Assembly (NCBI GenBank): GCA_031002005.1
Contig: CM061920.1
Location: forward strand, 117,976,095 to 118,040,094
DNA length: 64,000 nt
Direction: 5' to 3'
DNA from: Vandiemenella viatica
Taxonomy: Eukaryota > Arthropoda > Insecta > Orthoptera > Morabidae
Position 1 is the first letter of the stretch, and every line of letters starts with the position of its first letter. Of the stretch, positions 40,957-54,200 are shown piece after piece. Both the position numbers and the translations under genes were made by a program. Under the pieces are notes generated by a model. That model worked only from the letters and a program-made list of their open reading frames with translations, ran no database searches and had not been told where the DNA came from.

Positions 40957-43900
40957 TTTACAGACATTAATACTATTATTCATAACACTTGTAATCAAAG
41001 AAAAATGATGTAATATTAATAACTAGAAGAACCGTGCGAAAATTATGGGGAAAAAATACGATGAATATTAAGTTTGAAGGTTTTCAATAATATGAAATAA
41101 GAAACATCTCATTTGTGGCAATTGCTTATTTGTTTGGTGTAGTAGGTAGCCTAAGTAACAAAACAAAAAATATTACGAAACATTTAGGGGAAAGTTTTGG
41201 ACGCGTAAAAATATGACAAACTCTCACTGACCTTAACGGAATACAGCTAACTTCAGCAAAACACACACAACATAGACACATCTCTGTGATACGCGGTGTA
41301 ACGCGCTCAGTCCTCGTCAGCGCCAGTGAAGTGGTTTATTATTATGCTGATTCGTGGTGCTGCTACCTAGCGGCTTCGCTCTAAACTGACTCATACGCGT
41401 GACCTCCATAGTTATTATTTTGCCATTCTTAATTTATGATGTAACTTAAGTGGAGATCTTAATCATTTATTGATAGTTATCGAGGGAGATAAAGGACTCG
41501 TGACAAAAAAACACGTTTTATAAATAATAATACCTTCGCCCTTTAAGGATCGAATTCAGCAAATTTTCTTTCTTGAAATATGATGTGAGCACAGTGTAGA
41601 GATCTTAATCTTTAAAATGATACCTCATTTATCGACTTCGGTTAGGTATGAAGGAAGATAATTGCTTCCGACAAAAAACTTCTTTTAGAAATAATAAATA
41701 TGATAGTAATAATGATTGGTTGGTTGTGAGATTGTCAAAAATGGTCTGGCTACTTTGCATCATTCCGATCCTTGCGGAGTACATGCGTATGTTGCAACGT
41801 TACAAAAACTTGATTACATTAAAACTCAGATATCAAATGTTTGAATGGCAGCGTATTATTCTTCCACTGGAAGAAATATTTAGAGTTAATTATTGCTTGA
41901 AAATACTATTTGTCGTATCCAGACAAAGACTAACATAAAAAACTAAGCATTATCCTTGTGGTGCGATTTATTCTACACTAAATTCTGTGAATGTCATGCA
42001 GTTCTGGCAGAACATGTTTCTTACTCGAGTATAAAAAGCTTTTAAAGGTTTTTAGAGATTGCGTTTGTCCATTTGGTCTCGAGCAGTAGTATGGCAAAGT
42101 ACGATTAATCTGGAACAACTTCGATTCGTCAGCTGTCTACTGAAATCACTTTAAACTACTTCACACGAAAACAGCTTCAAGACTTGAGATTCGATAAGAT
42201 TCCGTGATCAAATAGAAAACAGTTGATGCAATTTTCTTGAGGTATTTAAAACGTTTTAGCTACTTCGTGATCTTGGTAATTTAGTAACCTACGTTAAATC
42301 GAATCAGCAAAATTGGTCATGTTTGATACTAAGGACTTGCAGTGAAAATGTTTAGTTGAAGAAATATTGAATATCGAGGCGAAGATACACTCTTTCTTTG
42401 CCAGGAGAACAGAATACTGTGCAATGTTAATGTTACAACAGTACAATTTCTTGTGAACAACAATACTGAACTTATTCTCTGTGATTTACTCACACTCCAC
42501 CTCGGCGAACTCTAAGAGCATATATGCAGGTTGTGAGGTACACAACCTCACATTTTGTGATTTTGACATTATTAAAGCTATTTTTTTATTTAATAATTGT
42601 AATTGTATATAAGTTACTAACTCTGAATTTTAAGTTCCAAGGTCAAAGCATGTCAGGATGGATATAATGAGATCTCTGGAAAATAAATAACAGTCGAGAG
42701 AGTTGAAGAAAAGAATTGGAAGGAAGAGGACGTGTTGGTTGTGGAAAGAATATGATTTAAGAGGAAAGATAAAACAGAATGGCTAGATGGAAGCCACGAA
42801 GAATCCTGGCGGGATTAATAACAAGAAAATAATAGCCTGAGGGCAAGGAAATTAGGGTTTTAATAAAGATAATGTAATATGACTTTGGAAAAGATAATTG
42901 TCTGTATGATATAAAAGTTGTGAGATAAGTAGAAAGTGTTTTATTTGAGATTGAAATATAGATATAAACAAAGGAGTTGATTTTAAGTTTGTATGATAAG
43001 AATTTGATTAATAATAATTTGATTTACAGCGTGAGTATCGGAATAAAACCAGCAACGGACAAAGAGGGGTCAAGGAAATCCTTATGTACTGGTCTGGTGC
43101 AGGAAATATAAGTAAAAGTATTATTTTAAAAGTATGATAAAGTAACACTCACATGTGTTCACTACAAAAATAAAAGGTTACGAAAAGGGTACGTTACAAG
43201 GTCTTAGCGGTAATAAGTAGTAATGTGGCTTTATGCACATTAAACAGAATAAATGCGGCATGTTGAGTTCCACAGAAAAAACTAACCTACAATTGAGGTC
43301 ATAACAAACATGTTGAGACGTTGACAGCAAAGTGTTCCATGTGGTCGTTTCCACTTTGCTACCGACCTCGTAGTCTCATCAGGGACCGCTGAAATAGGAG
43401 AGCAACCCTGATGGCTACCAGCCATTGCACACGAAATTCCAGCGATGCACTTTCGCTAGGATTGCATTGTGAGCCGTGCCAAGATTACTTATAGACAGTC
43501 TGAGAAAGGCCTCACAACCTCTGCCGAGTCGGAAATGGGAAGCATGATGCACATGATACTTGTAAAAGCCAATAACACTTTAAGAGATCTAATAAGACAA
43601 TTACAGCGAAAAAATTCTTAAGCTATTAATATATTTTTCTTGGTGAACTTCAACCCAGCAAGCATTATTGATAGACATTTCTTTGAAATAGTACTGTAGA
43701 TATTGAATTCGATTTCTATTTCGTAAATATACCGAAACACTGACAGATTTTATTTGTTAATCCGGCAAGCGTTAACTTTGATGATTCCCTCCTCGACTAA
43801 AGCTGCGTAAGTACATGTTTCACGAAGACAATAATATTAAGTATGCTTTTAAGCAGTTTACTTATTTCACGTACAAGTTAGATACCAACATACTTTCTTA

Positions 43901-44374
43901 GCGTAGGTGGATTTTATAATGGCGGGCATGGCATATGTAAAATTGGCACTTGCTACAGTTGTTTCGCAACGTTAGCACCCAGTGGTACATATTTCTACCC
44001 ATATTCGAACGAGCTCTATTGGGATGATGTCACTAAGAGGCAGCTACAGTCTATAATGAAACTATCCTCTTCCTTGAAGTCTTACTTTAGGGTATTCTCC
44101 CACAGACGGACAACAGGAGATGACTGAGGATGGAACCGCGAATAGCTTTCGTACCGTAATTGGTGTGGATAAGTAATTACATTTACTGTTGTTATGGTGG
44201 GAGGGCGCATGCAGGCCAGAGCAGAGGCTTCATGCTCTCTGCTGCCGTGTGCTGAACGGATCCTCCATCATGTATATGCCTTCACTACCAAGCAGTGTGC
44301 CTGTAACATTAACTTTTATGGACCTAAAGCGTAAACCTTACGAAAAAAAGAGTATCAGTGTAGGCCTACAGGTA
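40957..44374. other. 3.4 kb without recognised genes
   Basis: I see nothing I can assign. Two related ~100-bp stretches, 41440-41535 and 41585-41705, share ATGATGT, GAGATCTTAATC and GACAAAAAA-CTT blocks in order, a diverged local duplication. A 96-codon plus frame at 41648-41938 begins in the second copy and has no known motif. GC content rises near 43.3-43.5 kb without a coding signal. Confidence 0.4.
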
Positions 44375-44755
44375 TATGGTGATCCTTTCTCCAAGTTTCC
44401 ATGGTTTCCTCCAGGAGAATTTCGGGATGGTTCCTGCAAAAGGTCTTTTCCGAGTTCCTTCCCGTTCCTAGTCTTATAACCTTTAAAAAAAAAAAACTGC
44501 TTAACGTCTCTTAACAGCAAGGTCTTTAGAGACGGGAAAGGATGGGGGCAAGGAATGGGAAGGAATTCGGCCATGGCCTTTTGACGGAAGCATCCCCGCA
44601 TTTGCCTGGAGTGATTTGGGAAACCATGGAAAACCCAAATCTGGATGCCCGGACGGGCATTCGAACCGGTGTCCTCCCGAATGCGAGGCGAGAAGTCTTA
44701 TAACCTCTCCCGCATCCACTGACCTCGACATCGATGAGGTGGAAGGCCATTAAAC
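44375..44755 (+). mobile_element. Older SINE split by a younger SINE
   Basis: Left part (44375-44482) has CCAAGTTTCCATGGTTTCC, GAATTTCGGGATGGTTCCTG and GAGTTCCTTCCCGTTCC, and the right part (44707-44755) has CATCCACTGACCTCGACATC and GAAGGCCATTAAACA. This is a tRNA-type SINE with the TGACCTCG-to-ATTAAAC tail, different from the main family 2 tail. The head is missing. The younger family 2 SINE at 44483-44693 sits inside. Confidence 0.7.
44483..44693 (-). mobile_element. SINE family 2 inside an older SINE
   Basis: A near full-length minus-strand copy from TTTAAAAAAAAAAAACTGC (mixed T/A start) and TTAACGTCTCTTAACAGC through GGGAAAGGATGGGGGCAAGG to TCGAACCGGTGTCCTCCCG and GCGAGGCGAGA. The head is shortened compared with the 9.0 kb copy. 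AGTCTTATAACCT is duplicated perfectly at 44470-44482 and 44694-44706 (13 bp). Confidence 0.93.
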
Positions 44756-45087
44756 AATGGTTAATACTTCGTCTAGCAGAATTCGCTATGGAGAAGTACC
44801 GTATTGAAAGAGAAAAGGCACAGGTTTGAGCACGTTAGCTGGAATCACTTCAAAATGGCGTTTGTATAGGGGCCAAGTTCACTGCAGCGGCGCGCGGCGG
44901 TATTTCGGTAGCGACTTCGCGTAGGTACGGACAGTGTGCCCACCACCCCACCTCCTTCTTAAAACAGTCTAAACGTATTTCTAGCCTTGGCAAAATATAA
45001 AAATTTGAGGTATCAGTGATCACCATGTAGATTGTATTTGAAGAAGATTTTATATTAAAAGAGGAAAACAAACATGAATATCGCTAA
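44756..45087. other. Unassigned stretch with GC-rich core
   Basis: The core 44880-44945 (GCGGCGCGCGGCGGTATTTC) resembles 3035-3085. No gene seen. Confidence 0.35.
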
Positions 45088-45421
45088 GGCTGGCCGTCCA
45101 GTGCCTTCGTATTCGCGCGAGTACGCATAGGACGCATGCATACGCGCGAACAGATAGCTCCAATCCAAACACAGGGAATGTTATGTCCATTTTAAGCGCT
45201 TGAGTCACGTGAACATACGTGAGATCCGAAATTATTTGGATTTAGTGGCACGAACACGCGCTTCACGCGATGGTTATTGAGAATACAAAGGCGCCGACAG
45301 TCCTTTTTGAGCTCCAGCAATCATGGAAACGATACTAACCGAACAAAAACAGTTCGCGGGAATATAGGCGTATTCGCGCGAACATTTGTCGCCTGAATAC
45401 GCGTCCACTGGACGGCCAGCC
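45088..45421. mobile_element. Harbinger-like MITE, 334 bp, TAA duplication
   Basis: Ends GGCTGGCCGTCCAGTG and CACTGGACGGCCAGCC are a perfect 16-bp inverted repeat. TAA flanks both sides (45085-45087 and 45422-45424). The sub-terminal TATTCGCGCGA blocks (45107 and 45372) are also inverted. No coding capacity. The TWA duplication points to PIF/Harbinger. Confidence 0.93.
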
Positions 45422-45424
45422 TAA

Positions 45425-46573
45425 AATTGAAATGGCTGATTAAAGCAGTAGGTATAAAAAAAATATAAATACTTAGTTAGTTTTTTTTTCTTTACTAATG
45501 GATTCGTGCAATTTAATTTCCAAAGTCTTTTATTCAAACAAAACTGGGAATCACTGTATTATTCGCTTATAGCAGACAGAAAACGGTAAACAATTCTACT
45601 GGATAAAAATATTTGGACGGCTGCACTTTTTTGAAATAAGTCTACAGACAATTAACCAAGGAACAAAGCTCTCAAAAACTTACTGTCAAACACATTTTAG
45701 CGTCATCCATTGAAAATTTAGTCTGAACTTTTTTTTTTAAGTTGGAAATTTATCTTGGGGGAGGCGTAAAAGAAGGAAAGAATCACCTGAAATTTGTTGT
45801 AATATGAAAATAATGCAAAATAACTACCCAATAAAAAGATGGAAATGAACTGGCTGAAAAATATTACAAACCGCACAGTCAGAATTGAGAGCAATTTTCG
45901 TAGCTTACATCATTCGTTTATTTGATGTCAATAACAACAACATATAGTTTCATGTAGGTTACATTTATCACCTGACTGTAATTGCCGGTTTCCGAAATGT
46001 TCGTAATAAAACGTTTCTCAATGTAAATTCTCTCCGAGGGAGATAAGTCGGTCCTTTCTCTTCACAAACTCTATGGCACTGCCCTTGCAAGATGCTATAC
46101 TCTTAACTGAAGCAGCCTGTTACTAGCCCAAATGATAGCAAGCTGGACAAATTCTGCAGCTGTGCTAGGGCATAGGTACAAATGGTTTGAACCTGAATTC
46201 CTCATTGTGATACATTAAATTTATGTCATTATTCCTGGTGGTTCATTAAGCTTGCAACGTAAACGGTGTTTCTTAAATGTGGGGGCTTTAGTAATCATTA
46301 CTGCGAGATATTTTGTAGAGTGCGGTCTAACTTAATGCCTGACCTCAATATCTCCAGGTTAGCTTCTAATTTTCACTCGAAAGGTACACAGATGAATCTT
46401 TCACAGGTTAAGCCTTAGTGGTATAGATTATAGTAATTGAACAGAATTTAAAGATCTACAATTTTAAAATCTTTCTACTATTTTGAATTCCTAAACTTCG
46501 TAATTAAGTAAATATCAGCACTTGTAATTGGATCAAACGAGTTGTCAGAGGCAACACACTCCCTTGTTAAGAG
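45425..46573. other. Unassigned AT-rich stretch
   Basis: No gene or repeat recognised in about 1.1 kb. Confidence 0.35.
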
Positions 46574-46581
46574 ATCTGTGA

Positions 46582-48137
46582 TTAAGGATTGCAATCCCGC
46601 AGTGTTTTCAATCCCGCGGGATCCGTGCGCGATTGTTGCAAAAAGTTTTTTAACGCATATATTTAAAACATGGTTTACTCAAAACGTTAATAAATTAAAT
46701 AATAATTAAATTAATAAATTAATTTTAATGTTAAATTATAAAAATTAACAGTTAACAATATTTCAATTAGCAAAATAGCATTAAGATTTTTTAGCATGTC
46801 TTAAGCACATTTTAATCTAAACCAATTTTTAATAAATAATAAAAAATGGGAAATATTGAGTGTTAGGTCATATTATGTGCCTTACAATACATCACATACG
46901 TTTAAAAACATGGTTTGCTTAATGGCCAAGACACCGAAGTTTTTTTTTTTTAAATTCTAAATAAACGTTCCATAACACCGAGAGAAAACATTCCATTTTA
47001 CAAAGTGAAGTGAATATACTCTGTGAAATGTAGACTTGGCTCAGAACAAGATCTCCTAACTTTTTATCACTGCACAAGCTGGAGACCGGGCCTTTTTTTT
47101 TTTTTTTTTTTTAATTAGAATTGTTTTTGTGGGATTCATTATTATATATCCTGATTCCTTGATTGATATTACAGTTGATTCAATGTTATTAAAAGAAACT
47201 ACTCACCAACACGTAAACTGTCACGTATTTCAGTTTTACTTATGTGGCGTAACGACGTTTTTAGAGTGGAAATCTTTACTTTTTAGTAAGAAAGGAGACT
47301 TTCTCGACGAATGATTGCAGTGAAGGCTTCATAGGTAGTACCGCCGGATTTCATTGTAAAAACACGAAATTTTTTCACGTGAGGGAGATGGCGGAGGCAG
47401 CCGTCGAAGTATGGTGTTCCTACAACACAATTCGTCGGTAACGTGAAAACTTCATTATAACATTTTTTGCCTGTAGTCGAAATAATAACAAGGAGAAAAG
47501 GGATTAATCGATAGCCTGAGCGGCACATGTAAGCAGGCGGCTTTCGTCAAAGAAACGCATTGAGGCGGCGACCAAAACAACAATAAGTGAAAGGATATAC
47601 AATTGCCTTTCGATAGCTACTAAATAAATAGGTGTGCGATCGTTAAAATTACGATAACATTAGTTTCGTATCAACGAATAATCAAATTTTCAGCCACAAA
47701 TAAGAAAATCGTCACAATTACTTTATTTGCAAATACAGAAAATTGGAATAATGAAACCGTGAATAAAACGCTTTAACATTGTAGTTCAGGTAAAGTGAGC
47801 GACACATAAAAAATAATTGTATAGTTAGAAAATCGTACTAAATACTCAACATAATTCAAATTATCGAAATGTGTTCTCGAACCAAACGTAAGTTTTGATC
47901 AACACATAAAAGTGTATCTATTTACTTACGAATGACGAAGGTTGACAAAAACAAACATTTGTTCACATGAATACTCAAATGCCAACTGCAAGGGTATAGG
48001 CACACAGTGCAAAACATCCGATAGAGATCGAGTGGGGCAGCGAGTCAGGCAGACTGACATACGTTTCCGGCGGATTTTGCGGATTGCGGATCCGCTTAAT
48101 TTTGTGCGGGATCCCGCTTTGCTGGATTGCAATCCCT
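46582..48137. mobile_element. Non-autonomous hAT element, 1.56 kb
   Basis: Both ends carry GGATTGCAATCC (46586-46597 and 48124-48135), itself a 12-bp palindrome, with sub-terminal GCGGGATCC in both orientations (46616 and 48107). ATCTGTGA is perfectly duplicated at 46574-46581 and 48138-48145, an 8-bp hAT-type target. The outermost bases differ slightly (TTAA on the left). The interior is AT-rich and has no transposase motif. Confidence 0.88.
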
Positions 48138-48145
48138 ATCTGTGA

Positions 48146-48739
48146 TCCCTGTCGAATGCGGTCTCCTTGGACGTGAAAGAACCTCTAATTCTAAAGAAGA
48201 GTAACAATGAATCTAATCATCCTGACATTCAGTCTTTAATTGGACTATAGACCTTGATACTGTTCTAGACTACTGGTAGATCCACAAAGTGTACACCTGT
48301 CAATCGGAGCTTTCAGATCTGACCATATAAATTAAGGGTAAGATTTAAAAAAACTGTCATCGCAGATTTTTCGCGTTGTAAGGCCACTTCCAGTGGTGTA
48401 AGAAGTGGATCAATCACATGTGAAATATAGCGTGGAAGCTTTATTTTCCTCTGTTTTTATAGAGATACAGTAAAAGCGCAACTCTGCTGGAATTACTGCG
48501 ATGTATCACTCACTTCCTCGATAAGTAGGACAAAAACTCTGCTCTTTTCCAATCTCATTATAAACTTGACATTTGCGAGTTTCAGAATGCAGTGTGACAG
48601 GCTAAAAATTCTTGAGATGTTCTTTGCGAATTTCGTCCAAACTAGCTCATTTTCCACTTTTGCACTGTTTAATTCCAGCACACCGTTGGATTTCGTGATA
48701 CCATTTAATTCTTTGTGGTGATCCCTTCAAGATATGAGC
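48146..48739. other. Unassigned stretch
   Basis: No gene recognised. Confidence 0.35.
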
Positions 48740-48742
48740 TTT

Positions 48743-48991
48743 GGGGACATCCATAAATTACGTGAGGTATTTTTCCGGATTTCCGGAAACCCCCCCCCCC
48801 CCCCTCTGATGAGACTTTGTGAGATCTGGTCCGACCGCCAGACCCTTTTTTTTTTTTAGCTCTATTGTCCAACAAAAATTTCGAAAACCTCACGTGAGAT
48901 TTCCGTTGACCCCGCCCCCTCCCCCTTGGCGAGATTTTGCCGGACCCCCCCTCCCACCCTATTTCACCTCACGTAATTTATGGACGTCCCC
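48743..48991. mobile_element. MITE, 249 bp, 25-bp terminal inverted repeats
   Basis: Left end GGGGACATCCATAAATTACG and right end, inverted, GGGGACGTCCATAAATTACG match for 24 of 25 positions through GTGAGG. TTT flanks both sides, compatible with a 3-bp duplication. Interior has a 15-base C run (48790-48804) and CCCCCTCCCCC blocks. Ends resemble the MITE at 27559-27874. Confidence 0.9.
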
Positions 48992-49929
48992 TTTGCATTT
49001 CTATGTGAGAGCAGACTACGGGCTTCAATAGTCTCCATTCTTCGTAGTATTATCTCGCGACACTTGAAACTATTCTACAGTTCTGTTCGAGTGGTCCCTC
49101 TAAGCAGAACTAAGAAGAACTGAAGAGGACGGCAGTACTTGCAGCTAACTCGAGATGTAATCGGGCTGTGTTTAGATCAGGTCGGAGGGAGCGAAGCTTG
49201 GCAGTGAGCGGTAGCTACCCTCACAACAAACACCCGTCCCACCGGCCGTTTGATATTTTCGACTTTGATATACGGCGGCGAGCCCGGAGGCGCTATTTTT
49301 AGGAGCACTCCGCCGCGATATCAGCGCCGGCTGCTCCAGCGCCTCCTGCAAACAGCATTCCGATGCAGCAACCACGAGGAAGACACCAGCTCCCGGTCTG
49401 CCCGCAACGCTAGTTACGTTTTGCAGAAGTTTCGTGGCTTTATTACATAAGTTAGAATGGTAGCTACGTCTGGCGGTTTTTATACCTTGTGAGGGAAACA
49501 AAAGGAAAACTAAACAATAAATTTGTAAAAGTTAGTTTTCCGAAGCCTTGAAAAATGAACTTCTGTTATAGATTTTTCTTGTAATTTTTAACCAGGGATC
49601 ACAGTGAAGTATCTGGTATACCGAAGCAGTTTTGGTAAAGCTAATCACAACTGTATAGTTGCAAGTCGTTTTTTTTTCATGTTTCTTAATGATACATTAT
49701 TATACGCACGCTGTAACACTGGCATCGATTTCAAAAGTTGCACGAAATTCCATAAATTTTTGTATCAGGACTTTTAATTGAAGTTTTTTTGGGAGGTAAG
49801 GGCGGGGGTGGTAGTATGGTAAAGTAATAGTCTAAGGGATAAATTTATTCCATATGTCTACCAAGCCGTTAAGTGATCGAAATAAACCGCTTTCTTCTCG
49901 TAACAATACTGAACGAAATTTTTTTAAAT
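48992..49929. other. Unassigned, GC-rich block at 49170-49440
   Basis: The GC-rich block has open frames on both strands (66 and 109 codons) simply because stops are rare in GC-rich DNA. I see no domain and no good splice sites. It could be a CpG-rich regulatory stretch or another transposon piece. Confidence 0.35.
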
Positions 49930-51018
49930 TCATTTCCGATTTGCACATTCAGGGCGTTGAGCTAACACCCCATGTTCAATTTGTCCTTGTCGATGATAGA
50001 AAACAAAGGTTATATGGTCAAGTATTATGATGCTAATCACTTGAAGCCCAATCCTGGAAAAACGCAGGTCTGTGCATTCCACCTCAGCAACAGAGAAGCC
50101 AGAAGGAAGTTGAACATCAACTGGAGGGGACAACTATTACATTGCGATACTCCAAAATATCTGGGAATATAGCTTGATCGCTCAATTACATTCAAAGCCC
50201 ATTGTGAGGATCTGAAACTCAAAGTATCCACCCGGAACAAACATCATCCGGAAACTTACAAGTACCCTCCTGGGGAGCACAGCCAAATGTGCTTCGTACT
50301 CGTACATCTGCCCTGGCACTCAGTTTCTCTGCAGCAGAATACTCAGCATCTATTTGACAAAACTCTGCACATACCAGGCAGATTGATATAGCGCTAAATG
50401 ATACTGGTCGCATTGTAACAGGTTGCCTGAAACCAACTCCTGTCGGCAAAATATACCAAATCGTAGGTATAGCCACCACCTGACATTCGAAGGAAAACAG
50501 CTACAGAGATGGAGAACAGAAAACAGACCCCAGGTACCCTTTGTTTGGTCAAGAAACCTCAACACACAAGGATAAAGTCAAGAAAGAGCTTCATACAGTC
50601 GACTACAGCCATAACATCTTCACCTGGAGCGCGCCTTATAGAACTATGGCGAAATTCGTTGCCTGAAGGGCAAATGGAGGAATATCAAAGAGGCACCGGC
50701 CGCAGGGTGTAATTAGCCATATGTCACATGGAATGCACTAAACAGATTAACAACTGAAGTGTCCCGGATGCAGATCTAATATCAAAAAATGGGGTTACAC
50801 TACTGAAAGCGAACTATGTGAATGTGGTAAGGTGCACGACCCACAACATCTTCTGGTATTCAGGAATCCTGAAACCTGCACTATAGACGACCTTTTTTGG
50901 GAAAATGAGAAGGCCATCAGGACTGCGGAATTCTGGTCACATTCCATTTGATAGTTCATAAGTTTGATATTAATTAATTAATTTTATATGTCCAGGACAT
51001 GAGAAATAAATAAATAAT
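49930..51018 (+). pseudogene. LINE pol C-terminal fragment with AAATA tail
   Basis: Reads across frames as LKPNPGKTQVCAFHLSNREA, LLHCDTPKYLGI, a stop, LDRSITFKAHCEDLK, RIVTGCLKPTPVGKIY-like codons, then LKKWGYTTESELCECG (50780-50830), PQHLLVFRNP and the 3' end. The CECG...HxxHLL block is the zinc-finger-like end typical of this LINE group, whose RT thumb and C-terminus are also seen. It ends in GAGAAATAAATAAATAA (51000-51017). The 5' end is truncated inside the reverse transcriptase. Frameshifts lie near 50240 and 50400 and stops near 50170 and 50710. Confidence 0.88.
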
Positions 51019-51134
51019 TGAAGAATTGCATCCCAAAAAAATACGGTCATGGAGACTAGGCTTCGTGATACCGAAGCGTATGTATCAGTGGATTGATTTA
51101 AGGCCTAGCAATCAGCAGTGATTTTACTTCTGAA

Positions 51135-51214
51135 CAGTGGCGTAATTATACAGTTGAGGCCCGTGGTAAATTCATTGGATGGGGCCGTCCTGCCGCCTTA
51201 CTGTTACGCCACTG
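51135..51214. mobile_element. Tiny hAT-like MITE, 80 bp
   Basis: Ends CAGTGGCGTAA and TTACGCCACTG form a perfect 11-bp inverted repeat only 80 bp apart. Flanks CTTCTGAA and ATTCTGAG match at six of eight positions, a plausible old 8-bp duplication. The CAGTGGCGTA start is typical of hAT ends, and similar to the 37905 element. Confidence 0.8.
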
Positions 51215-54200
51215 ATTCTGAGGAAGCAGTGATATCACTGTTCCTCAGACCCAATTGTTTACTGCCGAATGAGCTAAATTTATTCGCTGCAACTGGAAAC
51301 AAATCTTTTGGCATTTTCGATTTACAGTAAGTAAAATAAAAGTCATAAATATTAACTTAAACATTACTTTACAGTGTATTCAGGTAAATAAAAATAATTC
51401 AGCTTGATTTGGCACGACTTTGATACACTGTCTCATTACATTCATTAACAGTGGAGGAAACGTGGTAACTGGCTTATTTGGAGCCACCAAAAACACTTGT
51501 CACGATCATTTCATAATACAAACTTGTAAACGGCGTAAGTCGTTGTCAAATATGGCACTTTGTTGTTGTATTGCATTGAATCTTGCCTATAATCATCACT
51601 TGGTAAATAACTATATAATAATTGAATATCTCATCCACTTTTATGTAAATCTTTGTATATTCTCCTCACCTATTTTTGATTAAATTAATATATGAGGGGA
51701 AATCGAAAAGTTGCTCATGGTAAGAACTTTTTGCTAGAGAAGACTAAAGTTCGATCTTAATATATTTGTACCGAAATCGATTTAGATGACGAATAACCTA
51801 CCATTAGTAATGATTGTAGCTGCTACAGTTAAGTCGTTCAAATAAGATTCAGAGTTATTATGTTTTTATGGTTGAACAAGTGTTGATTCACGGAATTTTA
51901 CAAACAGGTGTATGAAGTTTTTGGTCTCAATGTAATTTCGAGGCAAGCCATCAGATTCACAATGCAACACTTCACTGGGCAAATGTCACTAAGGACCTCC
52001 TCAACAAATTGAAGCTGGAAGTATGGCAACATACCACCAGCAGCCCATATTTCTCCGTAAGATTTTTTTATGTCTAGGTCCCGAAAAATCAACTGGCGAA
52101 GCAGCATTACCACTCAGAAAACTAACTGAAATCTTCCGTTCTTGCCTGGTATTGTAGAGCTGGACGAAATTTGTTGGAAGTAGTCATTTGTAACCTCTTA
52201 CAGAGGTCAGTACAAACACTGGTTGGGAGATTTAGAAAATATTTTTTATTTGGTGTTACAAAAAAAAACTTTCCATGGATTTTTTAAACTTTTTGACTTT
52301 ATGCTCCTTCCTAGTAATAAATTTACTGGTGTATCCTTGTACAGACATCAGTTTGCCAATAAATCTGAACTCGCGCTGACCGCTTCACATAGCAATCAGA
52401 TATTGGTTTGGGAGACAGAGTGGACCTAGTCTGCTGTTTAGCTTAAAATAGATTTAATTGTTTTAAGCAGTGTCGCTCTCCAACACAAGAAAAATAACAG
52501 ACTCCTTTGAAGCCGTATTTGTAATCAAATTTTTAGTAACCCGAGTTTAAATTTCCGCTCATATCACTAGTACGTGGAATGCAGAAAGAGGTTTATAAGC
52601 GCCATCAAGGCACATTGTTACAAAACCAAGTGTCTCGGGTTCGGTATCCGCCATGAATATTTTTTAATAAATAAAAAAAAAATTGTACGAAGTATGTAAC
52701 TTACATGAAAATTGTACATGATTCTACAATTAATCACTAAACTCTTCAGCACAAAGGTTCACATCGACAAATAATGCTTACCAACTGACTGATAATCTGT
52801 GCTGTGCCAAGACCGGAAAATAATGATGCCCTAAAAATATTTACTAAGCTAGTGTTTAAATATTTACGGTGTCAAAATTGGTTCTGAAGTTCACGATAAT
52901 TTGGAATTCCACAACTAGTTTCGATAGTAAGAAGCGAAAAGTAATATATGTCTTGACTTCTTCATTACATTACTGCAAAAATCATATTCCTGTCGGAGAG
53001 CACACGCAGGCTTTCCGAATTACGCTAAAAAACACTACATGTTCTGCATTTTTGTTTTTAAGAGCAAACCTGGCTGAAACAATTAAAATATATTAAACAA
53101 ATGATGCTTTGCTTGTCAGAGGTACAATAGCTGGCTTCATCCCCCTCCCTACCCCCATTTCTTACAGTTCGTAGTGAGCTGGTCTTCCGACGGCGCTACT
53201 TTTGCAGTTACTATTGATTAGTGTCGTGGTTTAACTCGTAACAGCGTTTTCGTGTTCCGTCTGACGACGGGAGACGCTGGGGCGGTGCCACTGTTGTGTC
53301 ACTCGGCTCAGCCAGCAGGCAGCTTGCCCGCTTTAAACGAGCAGGAGATTTAAGTTCTCGAGCGTGGTTTATTATTTTAGGCACGGGCCGGCGATTGTGT
53401 GCGCCCTTCTGGGTGCTTCACCAGTGAAACGTTTCACACTGGTATCTGCTGACAGCAGACACGCTCCAAGTGCTTCATCAGCGCACTATTCGAATTCCCG
53501 TGGTATTCTAACAAATTACGAGGGGGTTTTACACGCAAGTTTTACAGAGTATGAAAAAGTTAGATGGTAAAATTAACAGTGCACTCAATCGACCGTTTCT
53601 CCCAAACATTACTAAACGTCCAAACTCCTGAAATATAGATTCATCAAAACATGAACTAATCCTGTGGTCAAAAGTTGAAAGTTCAGATACAGCAGTTGAC
53701 AAAACACAATTAGCATTAGCATTAATGCTCTTTCAATTTATGGATTCAGTATATTCGTGAACAGTAATGGGATATTCGGTCATCACCTTGATTTTTAATA
53801 CCGTATTTCTTAATAAATATAACTAATTTCAGTTTCAAATGGCAAGAAAGGACTTCTAAAACCAAATAAGAAAATGTTAGTATGTTTGTTCTGATTCAGT
53901 AAAATACAACTGAATCGGAAAGCTTTGGCCTAAGCGTTAAATGCAGTTTTGTGACGATTTTACAATCGGCAAATGTCACATTCGGAAACTCGCCAGCTAC
54001 TTATAAATTCGTCTTAGTAATATTTTTTCCGTAATAAAAAAATATTTGCGCCTATGAAGTTAACTCGAAACGGAGGGAAATCTAGGAGAAACGTGTAGAT
54101 TACCAGAGGTTAACAAAATTATAACAAATAGACGTAGAAGCCAAAAATACAGGACAATCTTTTGAGTCAAAACAGGAAAGATTAAAGCAAATACTGAACC

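Noticed and set aside
47129..47314. 61-codon frame inside the 46.6-48.1 kb element
   Set aside because: No transposase motif and typical of random AT-rich sequence.
53105..53530. GC-rich block as a host promoter or LTR
   Set aside because: No TATA/initiator arrangement, no target duplication and no adjoining coding sequence could be shown.
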